Shown piece after piece: positions 17,572 to 27,398 of a DNA stretch of 64,000 nt (positions within the stretch are counted from its first letter, which is position 1; every line of letters starts with the position of its first letter). The position numbers and the translations under genes were made by a program. The stretch is taken from NCBI GenBank assembly GCA_021740785.1, contig JAIOZI010000020.1:1-64000 (forward strand). The letters are read 5' to 3'. The notes beneath the pieces are model-generated. The model did not search any database. It had not been told where the DNA came from and worked only from the letters and a program-made list of their open reading frames with translations. This DNA is from Melioribacteraceae bacterium (GTDB lineage Bacteria; Bacteroidota; Ignavibacteria; Ignavibacteriales; Melioribacteraceae).

Positions 17572-19878
17572 ATGAAATGCCCTAAAAACAAACATCTAAT
17601 CGGATCGATAATTGCTCTTGTATTAATTCTAATTGTATCCCTGTTATTCATGGATAGAATGATAGAAAATTCGAGAATGGAAACCGATCTTGATGAATAC
17701 ATGCCGTACGATCACCCTGCATTTGTTTTCAGTGATCAAGCCGAAGAAATATTTAATATTAATGACGGCATATTGATTGCCGTCGAAAATAAAGAAGGAA
17801 TATATAATCCCTCTACATTAAAAAAGATAAAAGACCTTACCCGCCAACTTCAAAAAATGGATGAGATTAATAAAGATGATGTTACTTCGCTTTATACTGC
17901 CGAAAATATTGTTGGAACCGAAGGGAGTCTGGATGTAAAAGATTTTTACAATAAAATTCCTCAAACCGAAGAAGAATTAAAGCAATTGCAATCAGCTGTT
18001 CGAAGCAATGAAATGGTTTTCAAACGAATTGTATCTGAAAATGAACAGATTGCACTCATCGTCGCGGAAATTGATGATGATGTTTTTACAATCGAATTCT
18101 ATCACGCAATTTTGGATTTGACAAAATCATACGAAGGACCTGAAAAACTGCATGTAGCCGGTGTTCCAATAGTAGAAGGAACTCTGGCTTATCTCGCGCC
18201 TAAAGATATGATGATAATGGTGCCGATCGTAATTGCGGTAATTATCCTGGTTCTTTATTTCGTAATGCGAAGTGTACGAAACACTATTTTCACTTTGTTG
18301 GTAGTTTTATTCAGTACAATTTGGGCGTTCGGATTAATGGCGGTTATCGGGATTCCGATTTACTCGGTTTCTACTATGATTCCCGTTATGCTTATTGCTA
18401 TAGGGGTTGCCGACGGCATCCATCTTTACAGTCATCTTGATCTCTATCTATTTGAACATCCTGATGCGAAAAAATTAGATGCAGTAAAAGATATGATCAA
18501 GGGGATGTGGAAACCGATTGTTATGACTTCGGTAACAACTGCTGTAGGATTCATCTCGCTTCTGACTTCCGAAGTCTATCCGATAAAATATTTCGGATTG
18601 TTTACGGCATTCGGAGTCTTGATGGCAATGGTGTTTTCGCTTGTTCTAATTCCGGCGTCGATCATCGTATTCGGACTGCCGAGAAGAAAAGTTCATCAAG
18701 AAAAATCTAAAGAAGAAAGCGGTAAGTTTTCTTATAAATTCGCTGAAGGCGCGGTGAAGTTTAAAGCGCTTGTTATTTCAGTTACCGTAATTATTATTGT
18801 TATATCAGTTATTGGGATAAACGAAGTTTGGATTAACTCCAGTTTTCTCGACAAGTTTGAAAAAGACAGCGATATAGTTCTAACCGATGCGTTTATAAAT
18901 CAACACTTCGGCGGTACGAATACATTAAATGTAATTCTCGAGTCCGATGATCAAGATAAATTCAAAGAACCGGAAGTTCAGCGGTTAATCGACAAAATGC
19001 AGGCTGATGTTGAATCGATTGATGTGGTAGGAAATTCATTTTCGTTGGCGGATTACATTAAAAGAATGAACAAAGTAATGAACGCCGATAATGAAGCCTA
19101 TAACACAATTCCAGAATCGCAAAATTTGATTGCTCAATATCTGCTTCTTTATGAAATGTCGGGCGACCCGGATAATCTATGGAAGGTTGTCGATTACGAT
19201 TACAAACTGGCAAACGTCAATGTTCAATTAAAAAGTGATAACTCAAAAGAAGTAAACCGCGCAATCGAGATACTCGATAAGTACAAAGCTGATTTCGAAA
19301 AATATAACGTTAATATTAATTATGCCGGTTCAGGTTACAAAGCGCTCGTATTTACCGATCTTATCCTCGAAGGGCAGATTACAAGTCTGCTTCTTTCTCT
19401 GCTGCTTATAATTATTCTTCTTTCGGTAATGTTCAGAAAAATTTCAATCGGTTTTATCGGATCGATACCGATAGTTATCACGGCTGTAATAAGTTTCGGA
19501 TTAATGGGCATATTCAATATAGCGTTAAGCACAACCACCGCATTAATTTCAAGCATTGCAGTCGGGATAGGAATTGACTACGCTGTTCACTTTATTGAAA
19601 GATATAAAATTTACGCGCTCGAATCGGGTAATAAAGAATTAACAATTAAAGAAACGATGCATCATTCCGGAAGAGCAATAAGTTTTAATGCTGTTGTAGT
19701 GATAGCAGGTTTCTTAGTCCTTTTGTTTTCCGTATTTCCGCCCAACAGGTCTCTTGGTGCATTGGTCTCCCTAAATATGTTTACAAGCTTTATCGGTACG
19801 GTTACAATAATGTTCTTAGTTCTTTATAAATCAAACATGTATTTCAAAAAGAAAAGGAATAGTAATGAGAATAAATAA
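17572..19878 (+). CDS. RND-superfamily transporter, MMPL type
   Basis: 768 residues. Two repeats, each a membrane helix, a periplasmic loop and five helices: first block about 10-400, second about 395-760. Motifs include GVADGIHLYSHL and GIGIDYAVHFIERY, the acidic residues expected to carry protons in helix 4 and its equivalent. This type exports lipids or hydrophobic compounds rather than acting with a MexA-like adaptor. Neighbours encoding LolA-like, YtfJ-like and barrel proteins point to lipid or outer-membrane traffic (inference). Confidence 0.88.
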   Translation: MKCPKNKHLIGSIIALVLILIVSLLFMDRMIENSRMETDLDEYMPYDHPAFVFSDQAEEIFNINDGILIAVENKEGIYNPSTLKKIKDLTRQLQKMDEINKDDVTSLYTAENIVGTEGSLDVKDFYNKIPQTEEELKQLQSAVRSNEMVFKRIVSENEQIALIVAEIDDDVFTIEFYHAILDLTKSYEGPEKLHVAGVPIVEGTLAYLAPKDMMIMVPIVIAVIILVLYFVMRSVRNTIFTLLVVLFSTIWAFGLMAVIGIPIYSVSTMIPVMLIAIGVADGIHLYSHLDLYLFEHPDAKKLDAVKDMIKGMWKPIVMTSVTTAVGFISLLTSEVYPIKYFGLFTAFGVLMAMVFSLVLIPASIIVFGLPRRKVHQEKSKEESGKFSYKFAEGAVKFKALVISVTVIIIVISVIGINEVWINSSFLDKFEKDSDIVLTDAFINQHFGGTNTLNVILESDDQDKFKEPEVQRLIDKMQADVESIDVVGNSFSLADYIKRMNKVMNADNEAYNTIPESQNLIAQYLLLYEMSGDPDNLWKVVDYDYKLANVNVQLKSDNSKEVNRAIEILDKYKADFEKYNVNINYAGSGYKALVFTDLILEGQITSLLLSLLLIIILLSVMFRKISIGFIGSIPIVITAVISFGLMGIFNIALSTTTALISSIAVGIGIDYAVHFIERYKIYALESGNKELTIKETMHHSGRAISFNAVVVIAGFLVLLFSVFPPNRSLGALVSLNMFTSFIGTVTIMFLVLYKSNMYFKKKRNSNENK

Positions 19879-20434
19879 AAATCATAATTTTATTAAAACT
19901 ATAAGCCGGTTAGTGATAATGATTTTCTTTTTATCGCTTTCGGTAAGCGCTCAAGTTGAGATAAATAAAAATCCGCCCGAAGTATTTTTGGATAAAGAAA
20001 ACGGCGGAAACATTGACGGATATTCGTGGTCAAGTAAAGAACTAAAAGGAAAAATTAACTTACTATTATATGTTGCGCCCGATCAACAGGGCAGTGTTCA
20101 AAAATTTCTTGAAAGGATCGACAAACGGAATTATCAAAAAGAAAGATTTCAAGTAACGCTCATTCTAAACACCGAAGCAACCTGGATTCCAAATTCACTT
20201 ATTGAAGATAAAGTCAGAGGTAAAGCTGAAGAAGATACGACAAAAATTTATGTACTCGATAAAGATGAAGTAGTATTGAACGAATGGAACTTATCAGAGG
20301 ATAATCCGAATATTCTTTTGATTAATGACGGCGGTCTCGTTGTCTTTCTTTATTCGGATGAATTAAACGAAGAGGTTGAAAACGAATTACTAAGCAGAAT
20401 TGAATTACAAATAAATAAAGGAGAATCAAAATGA
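19865..20434 (+). CDS. YtfJ-like periplasmic thioredoxin-fold protein
   Basis: 189 residues with a signal peptide (to about residue 29, SLSVSAQ). The layout resembles YtfJ: KELKGKINLLLYVAP, QVTLILNTEATWIPNSLIEDKV split over the middle, then TTKIYVLDKDEVVLNEW. No CXXC redox pair is present, as in YtfJ. Overlaps the transporter gene by 14 bases and the next gene by 4, so translation is coupled. Role in the transport system unknown. Confidence 0.75.
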   Translation: MRINKNHNFIKTISRLVIMIFFLSLSVSAQVEINKNPPEVFLDKENGGNIDGYSWSSKELKGKINLLLYVAPDQQGSVQKFLERIDKRNYQKERFQVTLILNTEATWIPNSLIEDKVRGKAEEDTTKIYVLDKDEVVLNEWNLSEDNPNILLINDGGLVVFLYSDELNEEVENELLSRIELQINKGESK

Positions 20435-21210
20435 AACTTACAAAAATAATAATGACATTACTGGTATTTGCTATTGGAATTACGATACATGCCCAGGAAA
20501 ATTTAACCGGACAGAAAATCATCGAAAACGTTTATTACCGTGAAACCGGTGAAGATGCGACATCAGAATTAACTATGACACTGATTAATTCGCGTGGAGA
20601 TGAAAGAGTCCGTGAAATCAAACAATACAGTAAAGATTTCGGGAAGGAAGAAAAGAGCATTATGTTCTTTCAAGCTCCGGCTGATGTAAGAAACACATCA
20701 TTTATGAATTGGAGCTATGATGAAGAAGGCAAAGACGATGATCAGTGGATATATCTTCCTGCGTTGAAAAAAGTAAAACGAATTTCAAGCGACAGCAAAA
20801 GCGATTACTTTATGGGATCCGATTTTACTTACGACGATCTCGGCGACAGGCACCCGTCAGAAGATACGCATAAATTACTGCGTGAAGAAAAATTAAACGG
20901 CGAAGACTGCTATGTTGTTGAAAGCATTCCGAAAGAAGAAAATTATATGTATTCGAAAACGGTTGTTTGGGTTAGTAAAGACAAATGGATCGGACTAAAG
21001 AAAGAGTTTTATGACGAAGACGGAGATCACCTTAAAAATCTTACCGTCGAAAAGTATGATAAGATAGACGGTTTTTGGACAATACTTCATTCCGTGATGC
21101 ACAATATTCAAAAAGATCATAGAACCATAATGAATCTGAAAGATGTAAAACTCAACACCGGTATTGATGATAACATGTTCACCGAAAGAATGATGAAGCG
21201 AGGTATCTAA
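20431..21210 (+). CDS. LolA-like outer-membrane lipoprotein-sorting family protein
   Basis: 259 residues, signal peptide 1-21 (ending TIHAQ). Contains the family's WSYDEEGKDDDQWIYLPALK and KRISSDSKSDYFMGSDFTYDD blocks. Members usually sit beside MMPL/RND transporters, as here, and are thought to shuttle a lipid or lipoprotein across the periplasm. ATGA overlap with the preceding gene. Confidence 0.82.
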   Translation: MKLTKIIMTLLVFAIGITIHAQENLTGQKIIENVYYRETGEDATSELTMTLINSRGDERVREIKQYSKDFGKEEKSIMFFQAPADVRNTSFMNWSYDEEGKDDDQWIYLPALKKVKRISSDSKSDYFMGSDFTYDDLGDRHPSEDTHKLLREEKLNGEDCYVVESIPKEENYMYSKTVVWVSKDKWIGLKKEFYDEDGDHLKNLTVEKYDKIDGFWTILHSVMHNIQKDHRTIMNLKDVKLNTGIDDNMFTERMMKRGI

Positions 21211-21211
21211 A

Positions 21212-22444
21212 ATGATTAGCAAAAAACTAATTGTTCCTTTGCTGTTGTTATTGTTTACGGTTAGTAATGCACAGGATTTATTTCTAAGCGGTTATGCCAG
21301 AACATATCTCGGCGCATTAACAACCGGCGAAAGTGAATATTCAATTATACAAAACACATTCGATCTGAATCTTGAACACAGCCGGGGCGACGTCTATTTT
21401 AAAGTGAACCCGTTTCTTTATCATTATTCAGACAAAGATTTGGAATTGGGATTTAGACAGGCGTATATGGATTTATACTTTGATTCCTTCGATTTACGAA
21501 TCGGAAAACAGCAGATTGTTTGGGGAAAAGCAGACGGCGTATTTATTACCGATATTGTTTCTCCGAAAGATATGAGAGAGTTTCTGCTCCCGGAATTCAG
21601 CGAAATCCGCGTAGGTGTAACTTCACTCAAGTTTAATTATTACTTAGGCAGCAGTGCTTTCGAACTTGTGTGGATCCCGGTTTTTACTCCGACACAAATG
21701 CCGGATCAAAATTCAATATGGGGCGTAAAACCTGATTACCCGCTTCCCTACAGCTTCAATTATGCAAATACCGATGTAAAAGATAAACTGTCGAATAGCG
21801 AGGTATTTGCAAAGTATTCGCTTCTTTCTTCCGCAATCGATTTTGAATTAATGGCGGCGTACTCATGGGATGATGATCCGGCTTTTCATTCTGAAAAAAT
21901 TCTTAACGCCGCTTCCGGCATTGTTGATTCAATTATAATAAAGCCGGAACACCACAGACTGACAACTTTAGGCGGAAGTTTTAGTACAACGATCGGACCT
22001 GCAGTACTCAGGGGAGAAGGTGCTTTTAATAACGGGAAACATTTTCAATCGACGAATCCTTTGAGCGCCGGCGGAACCGAAGAAAAGAATTATTTCCACT
22101 ATTTATTGGGAGTTGATTACAACATTGGCGATTTAAGACTAAGCAGCCAATTCATTCAGCAGGCAATCATGGATTACGATGATTTTTTAATTAACGATGA
22201 ATTTGAAAATACAATGACGTTTCTAGCATCTATGGATTTCTTAAGAGAAACACTTAATGTTGAACTGTTCACATACATCGGTTTGAATGATGGCGATGCG
22301 CTTATTCGTCCCAAAGTAACTTATGATTTTATTGACGGTTTTGAAATTATGTTTGGCGCTAATCTATTTGTCGGAGATGAAGGTCAGTTCGGAAGGTTTG
22401 ATAAGAACGATATGGTTTACACAAAAATTAAATACAGCTTTTAA
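21212..22444 (+). CDS. Outer-membrane beta-barrel protein, DUF1302-like
   Basis: 410 residues, signal peptide 1-20. Alternating strands with aromatic girdles and a terminal aromatic (IKYSF) mark an outer-membrane barrel. DLRIGKQQIVWGKADGVFITD fits DUF1302-type proteins, which pair with MMPL transporters and LolA-like proteins. It starts one base after the previous stop. Last gene of the operon that begins at 16347. Confidence 0.75.
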   Translation: MISKKLIVPLLLLLFTVSNAQDLFLSGYARTYLGALTTGESEYSIIQNTFDLNLEHSRGDVYFKVNPFLYHYSDKDLELGFRQAYMDLYFDSFDLRIGKQQIVWGKADGVFITDIVSPKDMREFLLPEFSEIRVGVTSLKFNYYLGSSAFELVWIPVFTPTQMPDQNSIWGVKPDYPLPYSFNYANTDVKDKLSNSEVFAKYSLLSSAIDFELMAAYSWDDDPAFHSEKILNAASGIVDSIIIKPEHHRLTTLGGSFSTTIGPAVLRGEGAFNNGKHFQSTNPLSAGGTEEKNYFHYLLGVDYNIGDLRLSSQFIQQAIMDYDDFLINDEFENTMTFLASMDFLRETLNVELFTYIGLNDGDALIRPKVTYDFIDGFEIMFGANLFVGDEGQFGRFDKNDMVYTKIKYSF

Positions 22445-22534
22445 GGTGACCAACATCCGTCAAAACGCTTAATGTGCCGGGCAGGAATTGTCATCATAGT
22501 ATTGTTTTTAACGGTAGAAGATTATTGAAATGAT

Positions 22535-23959
22535 ATGAAAAAGAATAATTTAACAACTCGATTAATTGCAGCAATGCTATTTGGTTTAATTTTATTCTAC
22601 GCCGGTGAATCCCATGCGCAAAGCAATTTTACCAACAAGTTGCCGTCGGGATTATCTGCTGGGTCTAACGTAATATTCAAGAAAGTTAATGAAAGCGATG
22701 TTGAAGAAAAAAATTATCTGCTCCCGGCAGTTGAAGTAATAGGGCTGAATCTTACGCTCGGCGCTGTTAACAATTATATTTTCGATCAGAATTTCGCAAA
22801 GATCAGCTTCGGGTCAATTAAGGATAATTTTAAAACCGGGTTTGCTTGGGATGAAGATAATTATCTAATGAATCAATTCTTTCACCCGTTTCATGGAGCG
22901 AATTATTTTAATTCAGCTCGATCAAATGGTTTGAGTTTTTGGGAATCGGTGCCATACACTTTAGGCGGCAGCCTCATGTGGGAATATTTTATGGAAAATG
23001 AACCTCCTTCCTACAATGATCTTATTAATACTTCGGTCAGCGGTATAACATTAGGCGAAATATCATACCGTGTTTCCAACTTAATTATTGATGAAAGCAC
23101 AGGCGGTTTTGAAAGATTTCTGCGGGAGTTCAGTTCAACTCTAATTAATCCGATGCAGGGTTTTAACCGCTTGATTAAAGGGAAAATGTGGAGACCCGGT
23201 AAAGCATCCAAAACGCCTGACTATACTTTAACGCTTTCAACCGGTGTTCATAATGTATTTTTCAGCAATAGAATAAATAACAGCAAATCATACTTCACCC
23301 TTCGAGCAAATCTTATTTACGGAGAGAAATTTTCAGTATCGTCACATAAACAACCGTTCGACTATTTCTCCCTACACACCGAGTTTAACTTTGCCGAGGG
23401 AGATGATATTCAAGGAATTTTTGCCAGCGGTGTTTTATGGGATGGAAAAATTAAATTATTCGAAAATTCAAAAAATATCATCGGGCTTTATAAAGAGATC
23501 GATATTCTTACAAATGTGATTTATAAACTTGCCGCAGCCAGTTTTACCGGACAAATAATTAATCAAAATCCGTTTTCTTCTTCTCTTATGCTGGAAACAA
23601 GCTTAAGCATATCTTCAATATTGATTGGCGCTACAAATTCCCGGTATGCTTCCGCTGAAGGAAAGGATTATAACCTTGGACCTGGTTTAAGCGGAAAGTT
23701 AGGTGCAGCTTTATTCATTGCAAATTTCGGTGAAATCTATGGTAATTATAAAAGGTATTGGATTCATACGCTAAGCGGCGCTGAAGGAGAAGAATTTGTC
23801 GGTTTGCTTATGACCGGCATAAATTATCACTTATTTGAAAAAACCGCACTCGGACTTGAATTCCTTCTTTATGAACGATACGGCGAATACAATTATTATC
23901 CTGATTACAGCAATTCAAATACAGCGGTAAGATTTTATGTCAAACAATCAATCAAATAA
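22535..23959 (+). CDS. DUF3943 outer-membrane-type protein
   Basis: 474 residues with signal peptide 1-29 (ESHAQ). The conserved block FHPFHGANYFNSARSNGLSF, followed by GGSLMWEYFMENEPPSYND, identifies the DUF3943 family; the rest reads as barrel strands. Function is unknown. 90 bp after the RND operon and possibly cotranscribed. Confidence 0.8.
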   Translation: MKKNNLTTRLIAAMLFGLILFYAGESHAQSNFTNKLPSGLSAGSNVIFKKVNESDVEEKNYLLPAVEVIGLNLTLGAVNNYIFDQNFAKISFGSIKDNFKTGFAWDEDNYLMNQFFHPFHGANYFNSARSNGLSFWESVPYTLGGSLMWEYFMENEPPSYNDLINTSVSGITLGEISYRVSNLIIDESTGGFERFLREFSSTLINPMQGFNRLIKGKMWRPGKASKTPDYTLTLSTGVHNVFFSNRINNSKSYFTLRANLIYGEKFSVSSHKQPFDYFSLHTEFNFAEGDDIQGIFASGVLWDGKIKLFENSKNIIGLYKEIDILTNVIYKLAAASFTGQIINQNPFSSSLMLETSLSISSILIGATNSRYASAEGKDYNLGPGLSGKLGAALFIANFGEIYGNYKRYWIHTLSGAEGEEFVGLLMTGINYHLFEKTALGLEFLLYERYGEYNYYPDYSNSNTAVRFYVKQSIK

Positions 23960-24036
23960 TTTTAACATAGATTGTGAAGCAACGTACTATTCGCACCAAT
24001 GCAACAGACTTTTAATCTGTGGATTAATGAAATGAT

Positions 24037-25254
24037 CTACAAATCAACAACCGCCATCATATAAAACCAAGTTGAGTTATCTTTACCAAAGTTCTCTTCA
24101 AAGATTTCACCCGGTAAAAATAATCCACCGCCGATTTCAAAATCCAAGTAATCATTATAGTCGTAAGTTAAAACAAGATCGAACTCTGTTCCGAAACTAT
24201 TTGATTTGGAATTATCGGCTAAAGTATAATCTCCAGCGGAATTAAAAATGTGTAAAGCCGATTTTATTTTTAGCTTATCAATTAATTTCAACCCTGCTTT
24301 AAAATGTATATCCATTAAGCCTACGCCAAAAGTATTGCCCGGGAAGTAATCCATATAACCGAGATACTTATGTCCGGCTCCAAACCAGCGGCTGAACTCT
24401 TTATACTTATTGTCAGCCGGATCATCATCGCCGCTGTAATAATCTATTCCCGCTCCCAACCATGGTTGAATTTCTGTACTAAAAGTGTAACGTGCATTGT
24501 AACCGGCAAAGAAAGCTGATAAACTTTGCGGACCATCATCTCTTTCATCGCCAAACTGTGAAATAAACTCAGCTTGATGCCAAATACCGTTAATAGTTCC
24601 GGTTAAATATGCACCGACAGCAAAGGCATTAAAGGGATAGGAAGCGGCGGTCGAACTTCGGTAAATTACAAACGGCTGGAGCTTGTGTCCTTCGATAAAT
24701 TGTAATTCCGCAAAAGCGCCCAAAACATTTTCATCGAGAGAATCTTCCGGCAACCACCTTTCGGCTGTTCTGAATGCAAACAAATCGAGTTTAGTCTCGC
24801 TGTCGCGGCTGAAATCAATTTGCAAAGAAACGCCGTCAAAACTTCTGCCGAGGTTATTCCAATTGTTTCTAGCCATTATCCGCTCGGTTCCGTATGACGC
24901 TTCCATTCTTCCCGCTTTCAGATTAATTGGAAGATCAAAAAGGTTGTTTACTTGCAGGTAAACTTGATGGACATCAACATTTTTCGTGTTGGAAATTGTG
25001 CTGGGCTCTTCGCCGAAAATTCTTGAATCTTGAACTTGAAAAAATGCCGTTAAGTTTTTTGTTGGATTAAATTTCACTCCCAAACGAGAACGTATTTCGC
25101 CGTAAGTGTGGAAGCCTGTATTGCTGTTGAAATCTTTGTCGCTAAAAATGTAACGGGGTCTTAATTGTGCAGAGAAATCTAGATCTGATTGTGCGAATAA
25201 GAACCCGCTCATAAAAAAAAGTACATTGATAATCGATAAAATAATTCTTTTCAT
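24037..25254 (-). CDS. Alginate-export-family outer-membrane porin
   Basis: 405 residues, signal peptide 1-21 (SGFLFAQ), then an 18-strand-like barrel. KAGRMEASYGTERIMARNNW and GRSFDGVSLQ are typical of the alginate_exp family. As the last gene of the nrf transcript, 63 bp after nrfA, it probably admits nitrite or another small anion to the periplasm (inference from context). Confidence 0.82.
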   Translation of the reverse strand: MKRIILSIINVLFFMSGFLFAQSDLDFSAQLRPRYIFSDKDFNSNTGFHTYGEIRSRLGVKFNPTKNLTAFFQVQDSRIFGEEPSTISNTKNVDVHQVYLQVNNLFDLPINLKAGRMEASYGTERIMARNNWNNLGRSFDGVSLQIDFSRDSETKLDLFAFRTAERWLPEDSLDENVLGAFAELQFIEGHKLQPFVIYRSSTAASYPFNAFAVGAYLTGTINGIWHQAEFISQFGDERDDGPQSLSAFFAGYNARYTFSTEIQPWLGAGIDYYSGDDDPADNKYKEFSRWFGAGHKYLGYMDYFPGNTFGVGLMDIHFKAGLKLIDKLKIKSALHIFNSAGDYTLADNSKSNSFGTEFDLVLTYDYNDYLDFEIGGGLFLPGEIFEENFGKDNSTWFYMMAVVDL

Positions 25255-25317
25255 TTTTTCTCCATATGCTGTATAAATTTTTTTTTAATGCTGAATTTCC
25301 ATCTATAGAGTTACTAA

Positions 25318-26799
25318 TTAATATTTTTTCAAAGTACCTTGTCTTTCCTTTGCCAGAGAATCCCATTCAACAACAGTTGTTCGAAGTAATTCTTCCTTAT
25401 CTTTTTCTAGCGCTGCCATCTTTAATCCTATTACTGCCTGAGCTTTCGCTTTTGTAGAATAATCCGGCAGTTCAATTGGATATGAAACCCCGCGCTTAAT
25501 TAGTATTTCAGCAAGAAGTCTTCTGGCATTCTCCGCCTTGCTTATTGAAGTTCCCAAAACTCTAAGAGCCTCTACTGGGGCATGGAATCCCATCCCGTTA
25601 GCGGCGGCGACCCAATCCCATCTCCATTGTGCGTGCCGGATAAATGTCAGCACTTCTTTCATTTCCTGTTCTGCTGCCCCATTATCCCAAGCGGCTTTAG
25701 CTTCAAGATGAACTTTTGCAAGTGTCTGCTCGGCAATTGTTCTTAATTCAGAAATTCGATCCTGTCTTTCATAAACATCCCGAACCAAGTCTTCCGTTTC
25801 TTCTCTATGACAAACCTGGCATGAGTTTGAAATATTCTGAAGCGGGCTGCTTATATGGTGATCGGTGAATTTAACACCGCCTTCACTCTTATACGGCATG
25901 TGACAATCGGCGCAGGATACTCCCCGCTTAGCGTGAATACCTGTCATGAATAATTCATAATCAGGATGCTGAGCTTTTAACATCGGCGCGCGGCTGAGTT
26001 TATGAGTCCAGTCGACAAATTCAATATTGTCATAATAAGCTTCCATATCATCAGCGCTGAACCCGTTATCCCACGGAAATGTCAAATAATTTTCAGGATC
26101 TTTTTTGAAATAATATTCCACATGACATTGAGCGCAAACGAGCGATCTCATTTCATTATGAGTAAAATCATTGATGTCTTTTCCTCTTCGTTCAAATGCT
26201 TCAATTAATGCGGGTCGTGAAATCCTTAACTCCATCGTTTCGTTATCGTGGCAATCCATACATCCTATTGGGTTGATAATCTCCTCACCTTTATCAATCC
26301 AGTCTCCTTTGTAAAATTCTTCGGGTCCGAGTTTTTGCATTACCCTGGGAACGTCCGGACTTTTACACGTCCAGCATGTCGCGGGCATCGGGCTTTCTTT
26401 AACACCGCCGGTTCGCAGAATATTTCTGATATCTTTTACGGCATAAGCATGTCCCCGTCCTTGATTATATTCTTTCGAAAAACCATATCCCGCCCACATT
26501 ACAACCAATTCGGGATGTTTCTCCAAATAATCGATCATTTTTGAGCCGCCGAATTTACTGGCATAGGTTGTGTCTAGAGTTTGTAGATAAGTCTCATATT
26601 CCCTTGGATAATTTTCGCCCCAAACTTCATTGCGCGTTTCATTTGCAGGAATCGGCTTTACGGTCTGAAGTGTGTAAGTCTCGCCTCTTCTTTCAACAAT
26701 AGATGATGCAAATAAGCCAAGGACAAATACCACAATAGCTGTCGCACCGAAAATCAACCAATTAATCCATGGTTTTCTTTTGTCGTTTTGATCTGTCAT
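25318..26799 (-). CDS. nrfA: Ammonia-forming cytochrome c nitrite reductase, catalytic subunit
   Basis: Reduces nitrite to ammonium with six electrons in the periplasm. 493 residues. An uncleaved N-terminal membrane segment (12-31) anchors it. Five hemes: CWTCK (142-146, the special lysine-ligated catalytic heme), CMDCH (180), CAQCH (222), CADCH (296) and CQVCH (327). The catalytic Tyr is in CHVEYYF and the His in TDHHIS or nearby. Overlaps nrfH by 4 bases. Confidence 0.97.
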   Translation of the reverse strand: MTDQNDKRKPWINWLIFGATAIVVFVLGLFASSIVERRGETYTLQTVKPIPANETRNEVWGENYPREYETYLQTLDTTYASKFGGSKMIDYLEKHPELVVMWAGYGFSKEYNQGRGHAYAVKDIRNILRTGGVKESPMPATCWTCKSPDVPRVMQKLGPEEFYKGDWIDKGEEIINPIGCMDCHDNETMELRISRPALIEAFERRGKDINDFTHNEMRSLVCAQCHVEYYFKKDPENYLTFPWDNGFSADDMEAYYDNIEFVDWTHKLSRAPMLKAQHPDYELFMTGIHAKRGVSCADCHMPYKSEGGVKFTDHHISSPLQNISNSCQVCHREETEDLVRDVYERQDRISELRTIAEQTLAKVHLEAKAAWDNGAAEQEMKEVLTFIRHAQWRWDWVAAANGMGFHAPVEALRVLGTSISKAENARRLLAEILIKRGVSYPIELPDYSTKAKAQAVIGLKMAALEKDKEELLRTTVVEWDSLAKERQGTLKKY

Positions 26800-27392
26800 T
26801 TTTCTCCCTTTCTATTTTTATTACTCTCTTTTAACCAATCCGGAATAATTGGATTTAATCCCGGAACCTGCGCATTGGGTGTAGACGACAAACTGTTAAC
26901 CCGTCCGTGCGGAACCTCCCTGTGGCAGTCCCAGCAAAATCTTTCACCGTTTTCCAATGTGCTTTCCGTTGTGAGGGCTCTCATCGATATTGGATGAATT
27001 ACATTCTCATGACAGCGTATACAATTTTCCTGCACAGCCCTTTGACCAGCTTCTTTTATTTGAATCACCTGCGGTTCCAGTCTGAATGTAAACATTGTTG
27101 CATGCCGTAATCCGTCGCTTGCTTTGAAATAATATTTTTCAATAAAATTGTTATGCGGTACGTGACAATCATTGCAGTTAGTGTCTCTGCCGTGACTACT
27201 TTTCTGCCATGTTGCAAATTGGGGAACCATTACATGACAATTAATACACGTCTCCGGTTTATCGGATAGGTATGAAACAGCGTTCGATGCATAAAAAATG
27301 TGAAATGAAATTCCTGTAATTATTCCCGACATTAGTAAAGCCGGCAGCCTCCAGCTTGGCGGTGGCATAAAAAATTGAATAAGTTTTTTCAT
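26796..27392 (-). CDS. nrfH: NrfH-type tetraheme quinol dehydrogenase
   Basis: Passes electrons from menaquinol to NrfA. 198 residues: one N-terminal membrane helix (about 16-36) and four heme motifs CINCH, CNDCH, CIRCH and CWDCH. The CINCH is followed by VMVPQFATW, as in NrfH/NapC. 6 bp after the NapH-like gene and overlapping nrfA. The C-terminal tail of about 25 residues is polar and Asn/Lys rich. Confidence 0.95.
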   Translation of the reverse strand: MKKLIQFFMPPPSWRLPALLMSGIITGISFHIFYASNAVSYLSDKPETCINCHVMVPQFATWQKSSHGRDTNCNDCHVPHNNFIEKYYFKASDGLRHATMFTFRLEPQVIQIKEAGQRAVQENCIRCHENVIHPISMRALTTESTLENGERFCWDCHREVPHGRVNSLSSTPNAQVPGLNPIIPDWLKESNKNRKGEK

Positions 27393-27398
27393 TATTTC

